64,000 bases of DNA from Mucilaginibacter terrenus (GTDB lineage: Bacteria > Bacteroidota > Bacteroidia > Sphingobacteriales > Sphingobacteriaceae), in NCBI RefSeq assembly GCF_003432065.1, contig NZ_QWDE01000001.1:868001-932000 (forward strand), read 5' to 3'. A program made the position numbers and the translations under genes. Within the stretch, counting starts at the first letter, position 1, and every line of letters starts with the position of its first letter. Shown one piece after another: positions 43,742 through 50,593 of this stretch. The notes beneath the pieces are model-generated. The model had not been told where the DNA came from. It made no database searches and saw only the letters and a list, made by a program, of their open reading frames with translations.

Positions 43742-44166
43742 ATGAGCAAACCTGCCAGTATAAAAAACACCACTTTGTTAATCCCCAGGATGCGGTCGTT
43801 ATCGTAATAATCGTAACCATCATCAGGGTACCCGTAGGCCCGTTGCGGTATTATCGGGTTGCGGTAAGCTCCCAGGCGCTGTTTGCCCTTCACATCGTTA
43901 ATGATATTGCTTGTGCCCAGGCTAATACGTGCAAGGCCGTCAATAACATTTTGAAAATTTACAGGGGTATCATCACCGGTAAGGTTTGAGAATTTAGAAC
44001 CAGGTAACAGGCTAAGCAGGTCGTTTACGAACGGTTGGCGAAACACAGCTGCTGCGTTGCCTACGTTGCGGGGTGTAACATCCGCATCGATATCGTACCG
44101 TGTAAACAATTGAGCAACAACTCGGGGTTGCTGCTCAATAAGTTTTTTAATTCTCTCTAGTAACAC
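43708..44166 (-). CDS. Virion protein with C-terminal membrane helix
   Basis: A 152-aa protein: a helical N-terminus (LLERIKKLIEQQPRVVAQLF), the acidic NLTGDDTPVNF word (~61-71) shared with its neighbours, a Tyr-rich stretch (QRAYGYPDDGYDYYDNDR) and a C-terminal helix (KVVFFILAGLLIWAFMSQ). The topology puts the soluble part on one face of a membrane. It is adjacent to the capsid candidate, suggesting a membrane-capsid linker. Confidence 0.65.
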   Translation of the reverse strand: MLLERIKKLIEQQPRVVAQLFTRYDIDADVTPRNVGNAAAVFRQPFVNDLLSLLPGSKFSNLTGDDTPVNFQNVIDGLARISLGTSNIINDVKGKQRLGAYRNPIIPQRAYGYPDDGYDYYDNDRILGINKVVFFILAGLLIWAFMSQGHKR

Positions 44167-44176
44167 GTTCTAAGGA

Positions 44177-44947
44177 TTAACGGCCCCTAAAACTTGATAC
44201 TGCTGCTACTGTAGTTTTGGCGCGGGTTGCTTTTGAGCGTAGCGCTTTTGCCGGGTTAAGGCTGGCTCCGAAGATCAGGCCGATGTTAACGGATGAGCTA
44301 CCTAATACCTGGTAAGATATTTTGGTTTGGTTATCCATGTAGAAAGCCTCACCAACGGTTATTAAAGTAGTGTTAGGGTTGGCTTCGCTTGCATAGATAG
44401 CCGGGTTAATGATCTTGCTCTCGTGTACAGAGAACGGGCTTTCCTTTTGGATGGTCAACACACACTCAAACTGATTGATGTTTGATGTAGAGATCTTGAA
44501 GCCGGCTACCAGCGTAGGGTAATTACGGATAAAGTTGTTGAACAAAAGGATTGATTGCGGGTTACCGGTACCGGTTAAACCTGAAGCTCCTGAAGCATCG
44601 TTAAACGCACCATCAGCAATTAAGCCAGCTGCTGCGAAAACCAAGCCAGGGCACAATAAAGCGGTACGGGTGGCCGCGTTACCATTGGTTAAGGTTAGGT
44701 TAAAAATTTTACCCTTGTGGATGGCATCCATAAAGCTGCCGTTGCTTTCGCCCGAAAACTCTAAGAAATCGTCACCTTCGCCGGTGTAACCGCTCATGCC
44801 GCCGCTAAAGTTAGACAGTCCGGCCGCTTCGTTTTCCAGGTCTTCGGCTGTATACCTGTTAGCGCGGCCTAAAGCTGCAACTGCGCCCGGGCCTAATCCT
44901 GCGCCTAAAAAGGCCACTGAACGGCCTGCATAAATTCCTCTTTTCAT
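44177..44947 (-). CDS. Capsid-protein candidate
   Basis: A 256-aa protein. Residues 1-80 look disordered (AFLGAGLGPGAVAALGRANR, then YTGEGDDFLEFSGES). Residues ~80-235 are a beta-rich domain (HKGKIFNLTLTNGNAATRTA, INQFECVLTIQKESPFSVHE, KISYQVLGSSSVNIGLIFGA). A basic tail (RSKATRAKTTVAAVSSFRGR) follows. It lies 229 bases after a terminator, in the best position for a highly expressed coat gene. About 155 ordered residues suit one jelly roll better than two. The assignment is inference. Confidence 0.5.
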   Translation of the reverse strand: MKRGIYAGRSVAFLGAGLGPGAVAALGRANRYTAEDLENEAAGLSNFSGGMSGYTGEGDDFLEFSGESNGSFMDAIHKGKIFNLTLTNGNAATRTALLCPGLVFAAAGLIADGAFNDASGASGLTGTGNPQSILLFNNFIRNYPTLVAGFKISTSNINQFECVLTIQKESPFSVHESKIINPAIYASEANPNTTLITVGEAFYMDNQTKISYQVLGSSSVNIGLIFGASLNPAKALRSKATRAKTTVAAVSSFRGR

Positions 44948-45007
44948 GTGGTTCTTAAAAAATAGTTTGTTGTTGTAGGGGTTGAGTACTTTGCTTTGAT
45001 TACCGGG

Positions 45008-45160
45008 TTAGATCACGCCTATTTCATCGTTCCCGATGTAGTGAGCTACTTCGCCATTTTGTTTGGTAACCTTTTTGGTAAGGTATTTTTGTAACAGGAA
45101 CAGGAGAACACCTGCAAGCACCAGGGTTACAAGTTGTTTTTTGTCGATTAAACCGAGCAT
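45008..45160 (-). CDS. 50-aa membrane protein
   Basis: Start MLGLIDKKQL (45160) is preferred over an ATG 42 bases upstream, because a promoter-like -7 box at 45191-45198 would put transcription initiation between them. One helix (VTLVLAGVLLFLLQKYL) and a polar end (KQNGEVAHYIGNDEIGVI). It is the first gene of the capsid transcription unit. Confidence 0.6.
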   Translation of the reverse strand: MLGLIDKKQLVTLVLAGVLLFLLQKYLTKKVTKQNGEVAHYIGNDEIGVI

Positions 45161-45190
45161 AGTTTTGTGGGTGTGTTGATTGATTAAAAC

Positions 45191-45198
45191 CAAACTTA
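45191..45198 (-). promoter_or_regulatory. -7 element for the capsid unit
   Basis: TAAGTTTG on the minus strand matches TAnnTTTG; no clear -33 TTG is seen. It would start transcription near 45184, just before the 50-aa gene. Confidence 0.45.
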
Positions 45199-45290
45199 CC
45201 ACCGCCCGGATGCCGGCTTACTACTTAGGGACATGAACGCGCTTTATAGCACATTATCAGTACATAACGGGAAAATCGGGCATAAAAAAG

Positions 45291-45316
45291 GCCGGTACCT
45301 GGTCAGTGGTACCGGC
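45291..45316 (-). terminator. Terminator before the capsid unit
   Basis: GCCGGTACC / GGTACCGGC perfect 9-bp stem followed on the minus strand by TTTTTT. It lies after the 89-aa gene and separates the ATPase unit from the capsid unit. Confidence 0.88.
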
Positions 45317-45354
45317 GTGAGATCGCGGTAAAAATGAAAGAAAAACCCGCGATT

Positions 45355-45624
45355 TTATTCAAGCTCCTGGGCAAGCATAAAGCATAAGTATGCTATTAGC
45401 CGATCCTGGCTTTGCAGTTTAGCTTCTAAGGTTACTTTGATCATGTAAGCGCCCTGGTAAACCACCTGGCCGCCCGTTTGATAAAGGATAAGATAATAGA
45501 TGTAACCGAGCGGCGCCCGCTGCTTACAGTAAGTTGATGATGCTATAAACTGCAATTCGCCTTTTTTCCAGGCTTCCTGCAGTGTCTTAATGGTTTCGAT
45601 GTTTGGTACTACGTTTTCGCTCAT
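45355..45624 (-). CDS. Hypothetical protein (89 aa)
   Basis: Mixed alpha/beta with no signal or strong membrane helix (IKTLQEAWKKGELQFIASST, GYIYYLILYQTGGQVVYQGA). It overlaps the gene upstream by 4 bases (ATGA), so translation is coupled. The function is unknown. Confidence 0.6.
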   Translation of the reverse strand: MSENVVPNIETIKTLQEAWKKGELQFIASSTYCKQRAPLGYIYYLILYQTGGQVVYQGAYMIKVTLEAKLQSQDRLIAYLCFMLAQELE

Positions 45625-45815
45625 GGTGTGCCTAGATGGTCAACAATTTTTTGTACTTGCTTTGGTGTGTATGTTTTGCCCTCGTACGCTCCCAGGTCGG
45701 GAACGCCGGCAAGCCACTTGTTAAATGTTTTCACCGACACGCAGTAAGCCTCCCTCAGCTCCTTTTTGGAACAGGCCCGGATAAGAAATGCGGTTCCAAT
45801 GTGTACGGTGGTCAT
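45621..45815 (-). CDS. Small HTH-like DNA-binding protein
   Basis: A 64-aa protein with a MerR/excisionase-like helix-turn-helix: KKELREAYCVSVKTFNKWLA, followed by a YEGKTYTPKQVQKIVDHLG wing. It overlaps the ATPase gene by 4 bases. It could regulate late genes or assist packaging. Confidence 0.6.
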   Translation of the reverse strand: MTTVHIGTAFLIRACSKKELREAYCVSVKTFNKWLAGVPDLGAYEGKTYTPKQVQKIVDHLGTP

Positions 45816-46387
45816 ATCAGGGTTTCAACGGTGATACTGTAATAATTGTCCGGGTGAGCGTTCACCTTGTTGAATGCTGCCAGTACCTTTTCGTAGTTAG
45901 GTACTCGGTTGCGGTACATGCCCTGGCTAAATGTTTCCTGTGTTTTCAGCAGGGTTACATAGCTGATCATCTCCCAAAAGAAAGGCGGCACCCGCTTCAA
46001 GCTATGGAAAGTAAAAATGAGATCAACGCGAAACATCCTATGATCTACCAGGAACGTTTTTATTTCCGGCCGAACGTTACCCTCAATGTATTTTGTGCAA
46101 TCCTCGAAAATTACTAAGCCATCGCGGAAATCCCGGGCAATGATCAGCAAAGTTTCCGTGCTTGGCGTACCTAACAATCTTACTACACCTTTTCGCAAAA
46201 GCTTCACCTGGTTAATGGTGATCTCTTTAAACTGATTGTATGCCGGCGAACCGTTTACATCAATAATGAGCACCTTACTATCAGCCGGGTAAGCGCTGGC
46301 AATTTTGGCAAGCTTGGTGCTTTTGCCGGTTCCCTTACGGCCTACAACAATGCCGGTAACATGCAGATCGCGTGTTTTCGATGCCAT
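45812..46387 (-). CDS. FtsK/HerA-type (A32-like) packaging ATPase candidate
   Basis: A 191-aa P-loop ATPase. Walker A GRKGTGKST (16-24), Walker B LVIFED (91-96) and the sensor-like FTFHSLKRV (125-133) are in the order and spacing of the small genome-packaging ATPases of tailless viruses. Zot-like proteins of filamentous phages are related, but no filamentous gene set is here. It lacks the nuclease domain of large terminases. It probably packages DNA at a special vertex; this role is inference. Confidence 0.8.
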   Translation of the reverse strand: MASKTRDLHVTGIVVGRKGTGKSTKLAKIASAYPADSKVLIIDVNGSPAYNQFKEITINQVKLLRKGVVRLLGTPSTETLLIIARDFRDGLVIFEDCTKYIEGNVRPEIKTFLVDHRMFRVDLIFTFHSLKRVPPFFWEMISYVTLLKTQETFSQGMYRNRVPNYEKVLAAFNKVNAHPDNYYSITVETLI

Positions 46388-46390
46388 CTA

Positions 46391-46597
46391 CTAGAAGCGG
46401 TTCTTTTGAGTGATGTACAGATCGATGCTCCCGGGCGTAACCTTGCTTTGTTTTCGCATGATCTTATGACCGGCTTTCTTAAATATTGCCTCGGATTGTT
46501 CGAGCTGCTGATCACCAGGCGCGAACGTTTCCTGGTAAACGTAATCGTTGCCGAATGCTTTCAGCGTAGCGGCCGGCGTGGTTTGGTTAGTGTCCAT
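46391..46597 (-). CDS. Hypothetical protein (68 aa)
   Basis: Start MDTNQTTPAA (46597) lies inside the end of the 64-aa membrane gene, giving coupled translation; the longer start adds 11 residues. A soluble alpha/beta protein (FGNDYVYQETFAPGDQQLEQ). It sits between the membrane genes and the ATPase. No family. Confidence 0.55.
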   Translation of the reverse strand: MDTNQTTPAATLKAFGNDYVYQETFAPGDQQLEQSEAIFKKAGHKIMRKQSKVTPGSIDLYITQKNRF

Positions 46598-46781
46598 CGT
46601 TTTCGTGCTGTTTAAACTTGCGGAATACATCTAAAAAGGCTTTGGTACGCTGCTTAATGATCATCTCGAAATTAGATAGCTCCCATTGCATGAGCGCTTT
46701 CAAGCCGAAAACGCGGTTTAAGGTGATAAGCGATACCATAAGGATGAGCAGCACAATACCCAGGGTTACTTTTTGTATCAT
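46587..46781 (-). CDS. 64-aa single-pass membrane protein
   Basis: An N-terminal helix (VTLGIVLLILMVSLITLNRV) and a basic helical tail (IIKQRTKAFLDVFRKFKQHE). Its start is 7 bases after the stop of the 53-aa membrane gene. A likely virion-membrane protein. Confidence 0.6.
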   Translation of the reverse strand: MIQKVTLGIVLLILMVSLITLNRVFGLKALMQWELSNFEMIIKQRTKAFLDVFRKFKQHENDGH

Positions 46782-46787
46782 GGTTGG

Positions 46788-46949
46788 TTATTTAAGCTCT
46801 ACGTGCGGCATGGTTTCAGCGGCAAGTTCCTCGTATTCCTGCTTTGGTTTACGGGTTAGGATGTAAGCAGCTGTTAAGATCAACGCAACTATGCCGGTTG
46901 CAATGATCACCGCTTTTGGGGCAAGCCATTTTCCGGTGTTTTCAGTCAT
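46788..46949 (-). CDS. 53-aa single-pass membrane protein
   Basis: MTENTGKWLAPKAVIIATGI continues the helix VALILTAAYIL, followed by TRKPKQEYEE and an acidic end. The ATG overlaps the stop of the 205-aa gene (TAATG), supporting real translation. Confidence 0.65.
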   Translation of the reverse strand: MTENTGKWLAPKAVIIATGIVALILTAAYILTRKPKQEYEELAAETMPHVELK

Positions 46950-47566
46950 TAGTCGGTACCTCCTAATACTGTAAACGCCCGGGTGCCCAACACTTCACCA
47001 TAAGCCAGGATAAGGCCCATTGCTGGGCTAACCTTAATTTGAGTAGTACGCGCATAGATCACCGTTGCATCGGTTAGGCGTTGTTTTTCCTCCGGTGAAA
47101 ACGGCAAAGATTTTACAAATTCTTTATGCCTGGCAAGCTTAGACATAGCGATAGCTTCCTTACTACCAGTCGGGTAAACGGTGGTACCGCTATGATCTAG
47201 CTTGTTAAGCATTTCCAATTCGGTTTCCTCAAACGCTTTGTTACGCTTTATCATTGCAAACAAGGTTGATTGCAGCCCGTTAAGCATGTTTACGCCTATT
47301 ATGGCTAGATCATCCGGGCTAAGGCTTTGAGGCTCGTAGGGTTGCTCCTGGCTGTAATCAGTAGGCGGCGTATCCCAAACGCCCGGGCGCTGCTGTTGCT
47401 GTTGTGGCTCCGGTTCGGGTTCAGGGTCAAGCTCTACCACGTTTTCGGTGGTATCAGGTGAAAACACCGGTGCTGATATTGCGCCGGCTACGGGCTTGGC
47501 TAAAACAGATGTTAAGTCGATAGGGCTTTCGTCGCCTGCCGGTGTACGCGTTCCTTTATTGCTCAT
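46949..47566 (-). CDS. Virion-block protein with disordered N-terminus
   Basis: A 205-aa protein. The first ~85 residues are low complexity (acidic/Pro-rich PEPEPEPQQQQQRP). The rest is helical (LAIIGVNMLNGLQSTLFAMI, FEETELEMLNKLDHSG, KLARHKEFVKSLPFSPEEKQ). The disordered tail plus helical core suits a scaffold or connector. No family is recognised. Confidence 0.6.
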   Translation of the reverse strand: MSNKGTRTPAGDESPIDLTSVLAKPVAGAISAPVFSPDTTENVVELDPEPEPEPQQQQQRPGVWDTPPTDYSQEQPYEPQSLSPDDLAIIGVNMLNGLQSTLFAMIKRNKAFEETELEMLNKLDHSGTTVYPTGSKEAIAMSKLARHKEFVKSLPFSPEEKQRLTDATVIYARTTQIKVSPAMGLILAYGEVLGTRAFTVLGGTD

Positions 47567-47867
47567 TTTGCTTTGGTTTCGCTATGTATTTTTCGAGTAC
47601 CGGCACGATGGCAGATAGCTCCTTTAATTTCCTTTGGTCGTTGATAAGCTTCGTGATCACTGGTACGATGCTCATAAGCGAAGCTTTGCCCGAAAACAGC
47701 CCTTGCAAGCCATTCAGCACATTTACCAGGATAAGGATATCCGCTTTTATTTCGGCATTTTGCTCTATAAGGGCCTGCAACTGATTAGCCGGCACCGTTA
47801 CTGTTTCCACGGGTTCCACCGGGTAATTGTCAAACTCCGGAACTGGCTCTCTACTATTATCTTCCAT
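47556..47867 (-). CDS. Helical hypothetical protein (103 aa)
   Basis: An acidic N-terminus (EDNSREPVPEFDNYPVEPVE) followed by long helices (LQALIEQNAEIKADILILVN, VITKLINDQRKLKELSAIVP) with coiled-coil character. The VNVLNGLQGLF word resembles GVNMLNGLQSTLF in the next gene, hinting at related or interacting proteins. It overlaps that gene by 11 bases. Confidence 0.55.
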   Translation of the reverse strand: MEDNSREPVPEFDNYPVEPVETVTVPANQLQALIEQNAEIKADILILVNVLNGLQGLFSGKASLMSIVPVITKLINDQRKLKELSAIVPVLEKYIAKPKQNEQ

Positions 47868-48169
47868 TACTTAGTTGTAAATGATTGCAAAATGTCATCC
47901 TCGATATGATCCAGCATATCCAGGCAAAGGCGAACGATATCGTATGTCCTGCCATCTTGTTTTCGGGCTGCTAACGCGGAATTGATGCGGTTGTACTCCC
48001 TTTCAGTTGCTCGACCGGTAAACTGCTTGTTTTTTGGTTCCTCTACGGTTGCAAAGCGGTTTCGCGGTAAAGCTGCGGGGGCCGGGGCGCTATAACCTTG
48101 TGAAGCATCCGGTTCCGGCCCCTGGGGAGGCAGCTCGTTATTTAGCGGGGGTTGGTTTTCGATTGTCAT
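47867..48169 (-). CDS. Hypothetical protein with disordered start (100 aa)
   Basis: A Pro/Glu-rich N-terminus (IENQPPLNNELPPQGPEPDA) and a helical C-terminal half (TEREYNRINSALAARKQDGR). It shares stop/start overlaps with both neighbours, in a coupled chain of small genes. Confidence 0.55.
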   Translation of the reverse strand: MTIENQPPLNNELPPQGPEPDASQGYSAPAPAALPRNRFATVEEPKNKQFTGRATEREYNRINSALAARKQDGRTYDIVRLCLDMLDHIEDDILQSFTTK

Positions 48170-48432
48170 TACCGGCCTTTCCGTTTAGCGCGTTTTTTCG
48201 CTTGTTTTCGGCTATGCAGGCGGTTTGTATGCTTGCCGCGTGATGATTTGCCAAACCAAATCGGCGAGCTAGGCATATCAGGGATATAACGGCTTAGGCC
48301 GGATAGCAAGCCACGAAATAAATTTGTACTTCTTATGGAAGAACGTTCTGTAGGATAGTTTTCGGCGGCCTTTGGCCGATTTATTTCAGGTACCGGCCGG
48401 TGAACAGCCGGCGGCGGTGGTGGGGTGTGCAT
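48169..48432 (-). CDS. Small basic protein, possible DNA-condensing protein
   Basis: An 87-aa protein: Pro-rich start, then a highly basic C-terminus (RGKHTNRLHSRKQAKKRAKR). A basic tail of this kind often binds nucleic acid, so a genome-condensing role is plausible. First gene of the packaging block; its AT-rich leader carries CCTAATTAATT. Confidence 0.55.
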   Translation of the reverse strand: MHTPPPPPAVHRPVPEINRPKAAENYPTERSSIRSTNLFRGLLSGLSRYIPDMPSSPIWFGKSSRGKHTNRLHSRKQAKKRAKRKGR

Positions 48433-48639
48433 ATAGAGTTTAAATTAATTAGGCAAATAAAATTCTGCACGCAAAAAGGGCGTTTTCGCGGCGTAATCAA
48501 TAGTTTACCAAAGTTTAGCAATTACCTGCCGGCATTATATCAGTATGCTTGCCAAATATTCTATGGTAAGCACGTGCAGGTAAAAGAGGGAAAAGAGCAA
48601 AAAACAGGTAAAAAGTAATTTATGCAGAGTTGCGCAAAC

Positions 48640-48900
48640 CTGCTGTTACGCTGTTACACTGTTACAAATGATGTACGTACGCTGTTTTCCAGATGGTTAC
48701 GCCGTAACAGAGGCGTAACAGCTTGTAACAGCACCGTAACAGCTTGTAACAGCATTTTTAGTTAAAGTGTTACATCACTGTTACGCATTTAACTCCCAAT
48801 TAATCAGTATAGTTGCTATTCTTTTTTGTTATGTGTAACAGTGTAACACTATATTTTTTATAATTGAATATTATATATAAGAAGCGCAGAATTAAATTTT
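48640..48900. other. Origin-like region: GTTAC repeat cluster plus AT-rich tract
   Basis: About 13 copies of a GTTAC/GTAAC word, mostly (C/T)GTTAC(A/G), in either orientation between 48642 and 48850, including GCTTGTAACAG twice. They are followed by a strongly AT-rich stretch (48849-48900). Iteron-like repeats beside an easily melted segment are typical of replication origins. They could instead be operators for an element regulator. Confidence 0.6.
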
Positions 48901-49164
48901 GTAGGCGCGGTAAAAAATTTTTTTGATGGTCGCCCCCCTCCCCGCATGATCAAGGCCGCGCGTTTCTCGAAAAAACAAAAAGGCGGTCGCTCCCGCTCCC
49001 GGTTGTGCCTTGCTCGCTATCGCTCACGAAGGCATTAAAAGGTGTTCGCTATCGCTCACGTGTGCGCTGCTACGCGAGCGCCTTATAAAGCGGGAAAGCC
49101 AATGATTGTGCCAATTTATTAGCTCTTGAACTGTCTGATGGCTTAGGATGAGCATAAACGCAAA

Positions 49165-49210
49165 ATGGTGATTAGTCTTGCTTTTAATAAGTAGCAAGTC
49201 TAATCACCAT
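49165..49210 (-). terminator. Hairpin after the 65-aa gene
   Basis: Arms 49165-49182 and 49193-49210 pair over 18 bp with one mismatch. On the minus strand a short TTTTG follows, so it probably terminates the early transcript. Confidence 0.6.
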
Positions 49211-49248
49211 CGCACATTTACAAGGCCGACAATGGGCGTGAAAGTAGT

Positions 49249-49446
49249 TTAGTCAGTCGCGCGATCAATCATGCCTTTTAAATCGTCGTAATGAATGTCA
49301 GCGGGATAAAACACAACATTGTTGCCTTCTTGTACATAGATATTGGTTTTGTAGCCGGCGGGTTCAAATCGAGTAATAAAGTGAACGTTAATTGATACAA
49401 CATTGGAATTTGATCCAACGATTTCGATAAAAGGATTTTTTTTCAT
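49249..49446 (-). CDS. Small beta-rich protein near the origin
   Basis: A 65-aa protein (NPFIEIVGSNSNVVSINVHF to HYDDLKGMIDR). The strand order and size resemble FlbD-like or LytTR-like small beta folds, though the similarity is weak. Last gene before the origin-like region. Possibly an origin or transcription factor; this is inference. Confidence 0.55.
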   Translation of the reverse strand: MKKNPFIEIVGSNSNVVSINVHFITRFEPAGYKTNIYVQEGNNVVFYPADIHYDDLKGMIDRATD

Positions 49447-49499
49447 ATTATTTATTTCTTATGCAGCTAAGGTCGATACATACATTTACACCTGCACTA

Positions 49500-49513
49500 T
49501 TGACACGTGTCAA
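49500..49513. promoter_or_regulatory. 14-bp palindrome TTGACACGTGTCAA
   Basis: A perfect palindrome between the Dam gene and the 65-aa gene. A candidate operator for a dimeric regulator; no -7 element fits clearly around it. Confidence 0.45.
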
Positions 49514-49529
49514 ACTTTTTAATTTGTTA

Positions 49530-50363
49530 CTAAAACGCCGTAAGCTGTTTGCTTTCGAGCTTGTAGTTCATAACAAGCACTTCAATTTTATTGCCCCTGG
49601 TTAAGGTGCTGTCGGTGTAGTTGCGCCGTGCAGGGCTTGCTTTAGTAATCTCCTTGTAAATCCAGCCGAATTTATCAATGTAGTCCTGCAGTAGATTGCT
49701 TGGAAAACCGTGCAACATAAATTTACCTTTTAAGTTACCGCTTGTATTTAGCAATTCTTCGTAATTTTCTCTTGTCCAGCCTTTATAATGGCCCTGATCT
49801 GTATCGGCGTATGGCGGATCTAATTGAAAATAACTATGGGGTTTATCGCGGCTTTTGATCACCTTAATTGCATCGTCGCACTCTATTTGTGTTAGCTCTA
49901 AACGTTTTACCAAGTCGTAATTAAAGCTTGCCTTACGGTTAATCAGCACTTGGCAATCTTTGTTCTCTGTGCTGTCATATTTCCAACCACCCGTTAACTT
50001 GCTTATAAATGAGCAATTACATAGGTACCAACACGCCCAGGCTAGCTTAACTTCATCATACAAGCCTGGATTCTTGAATATATAGCCGGCTTTGCGGTGT
50101 ATGCTCCTGGAAGATAGCGAGGCTTCTACTTCGAGTTTAAGATCATCGAACCGGGTTTTAAGTACCCTGTAAAAGTTGATTACAAAATCATTCTTATCGT
50201 TAATAACCTCGATCTCCGATGGCGGCTTTGCAAAGTAGACAGCCCCTCCACCAAAAAAAGGTTCGCAGTATAATTTATGATCCGGAATGAGCGGCAATAT
50301 ATCGTTAAGCATATTTTGCTTACCGCCGTAATAGGTGATCGGGGTTTTACAGTTGATTGTCAT
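49530..50363 (-). CDS. Dam-type DNA adenine methyltransferase
   Basis: A 277-aa D12-class N6-adenine methyltransferase. ITYYGGKQNML binds AdoMet, CEPFFGGGAVYF (~33-44) is the conserved Gly block and DPPYADT (~182-188) is the catalytic motif. It likely methylates phage DNA against host restriction or marks the origin. The recognition site is unknown. It overlaps the 78-aa gene upstream by 17 bases and has no restriction partner. Confidence 0.93.
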   Translation of the reverse strand: MTINCKTPITYYGGKQNMLNDILPLIPDHKLYCEPFFGGGAVYFAKPPSEIEVINDKNDFVINFYRVLKTRFDDLKLEVEASLSSRSIHRKAGYIFKNPGLYDEVKLAWACWYLCNCSFISKLTGGWKYDSTENKDCQVLINRKASFNYDLVKRLELTQIECDDAIKVIKSRDKPHSYFQLDPPYADTDQGHYKGWTRENYEELLNTSGNLKGKFMLHGFPSNLLQDYIDKFGWIYKEITKASPARRNYTDSTLTRGNKIEVLVMNYKLESKQLTAF

Positions 50364-50583
50364 TGTTTGATGGTGGGCTGATGATAGGCGGTAAAAGCCT
50401 GCTTTCGATGTCCTCTAAGGTGACCCCGAACTCTGCTTGCCAAAAGGCAAAGTGGCGGTGATCAATTGTTACTATAACGTTCCCGTTAGGCGTTTCCATG
50501 AAAAGATAACCCTTATACCAATTGCGATTCTCTAAGCTCTCTGACAAGCGTTGAAAACGCCATACATTTAGTACTTTGTTCAT
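50347..50583 (-). CDS. Hypothetical protein (78 aa)
   Basis: An alpha/beta protein (LNVWRFQRLSESLENRNWYK to IDHRHFAFWQAEFGVTLEDI) with Pro/Ile-rich C-terminus. It lies between the primase-helicase and the methylase with tiny gaps. No family. Confidence 0.55.
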   Translation of the reverse strand: MNKVLNVWRFQRLSESLENRNWYKGYLFMETPNGNVIVTIDHRHFAFWQAEFGVTLEDIESRLLPPIISPPSNNDNQL

Positions 50584-50593
50584 GTTTTATATG

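Larger units (their letters stand above)
48433..49248. other. 816-base gene-free region
   Basis: It contains the packaging-operon leader, the GTTAC-repeat cluster and AT tract, a 15-bp direct repeat TCGCTATCGCTCACG at 49014 and 49046 within a GC-rich stretch, and an 18-bp hairpin near 49165-49210. No convincing ORF. Confidence 0.65.

Noticed and set aside
48961..49090. GC-rich stretch as a coding gene or REP element
   Set aside because: No open frame with protein-like features; only one 15-bp direct repeat pair, so kept as part of the non-coding region.
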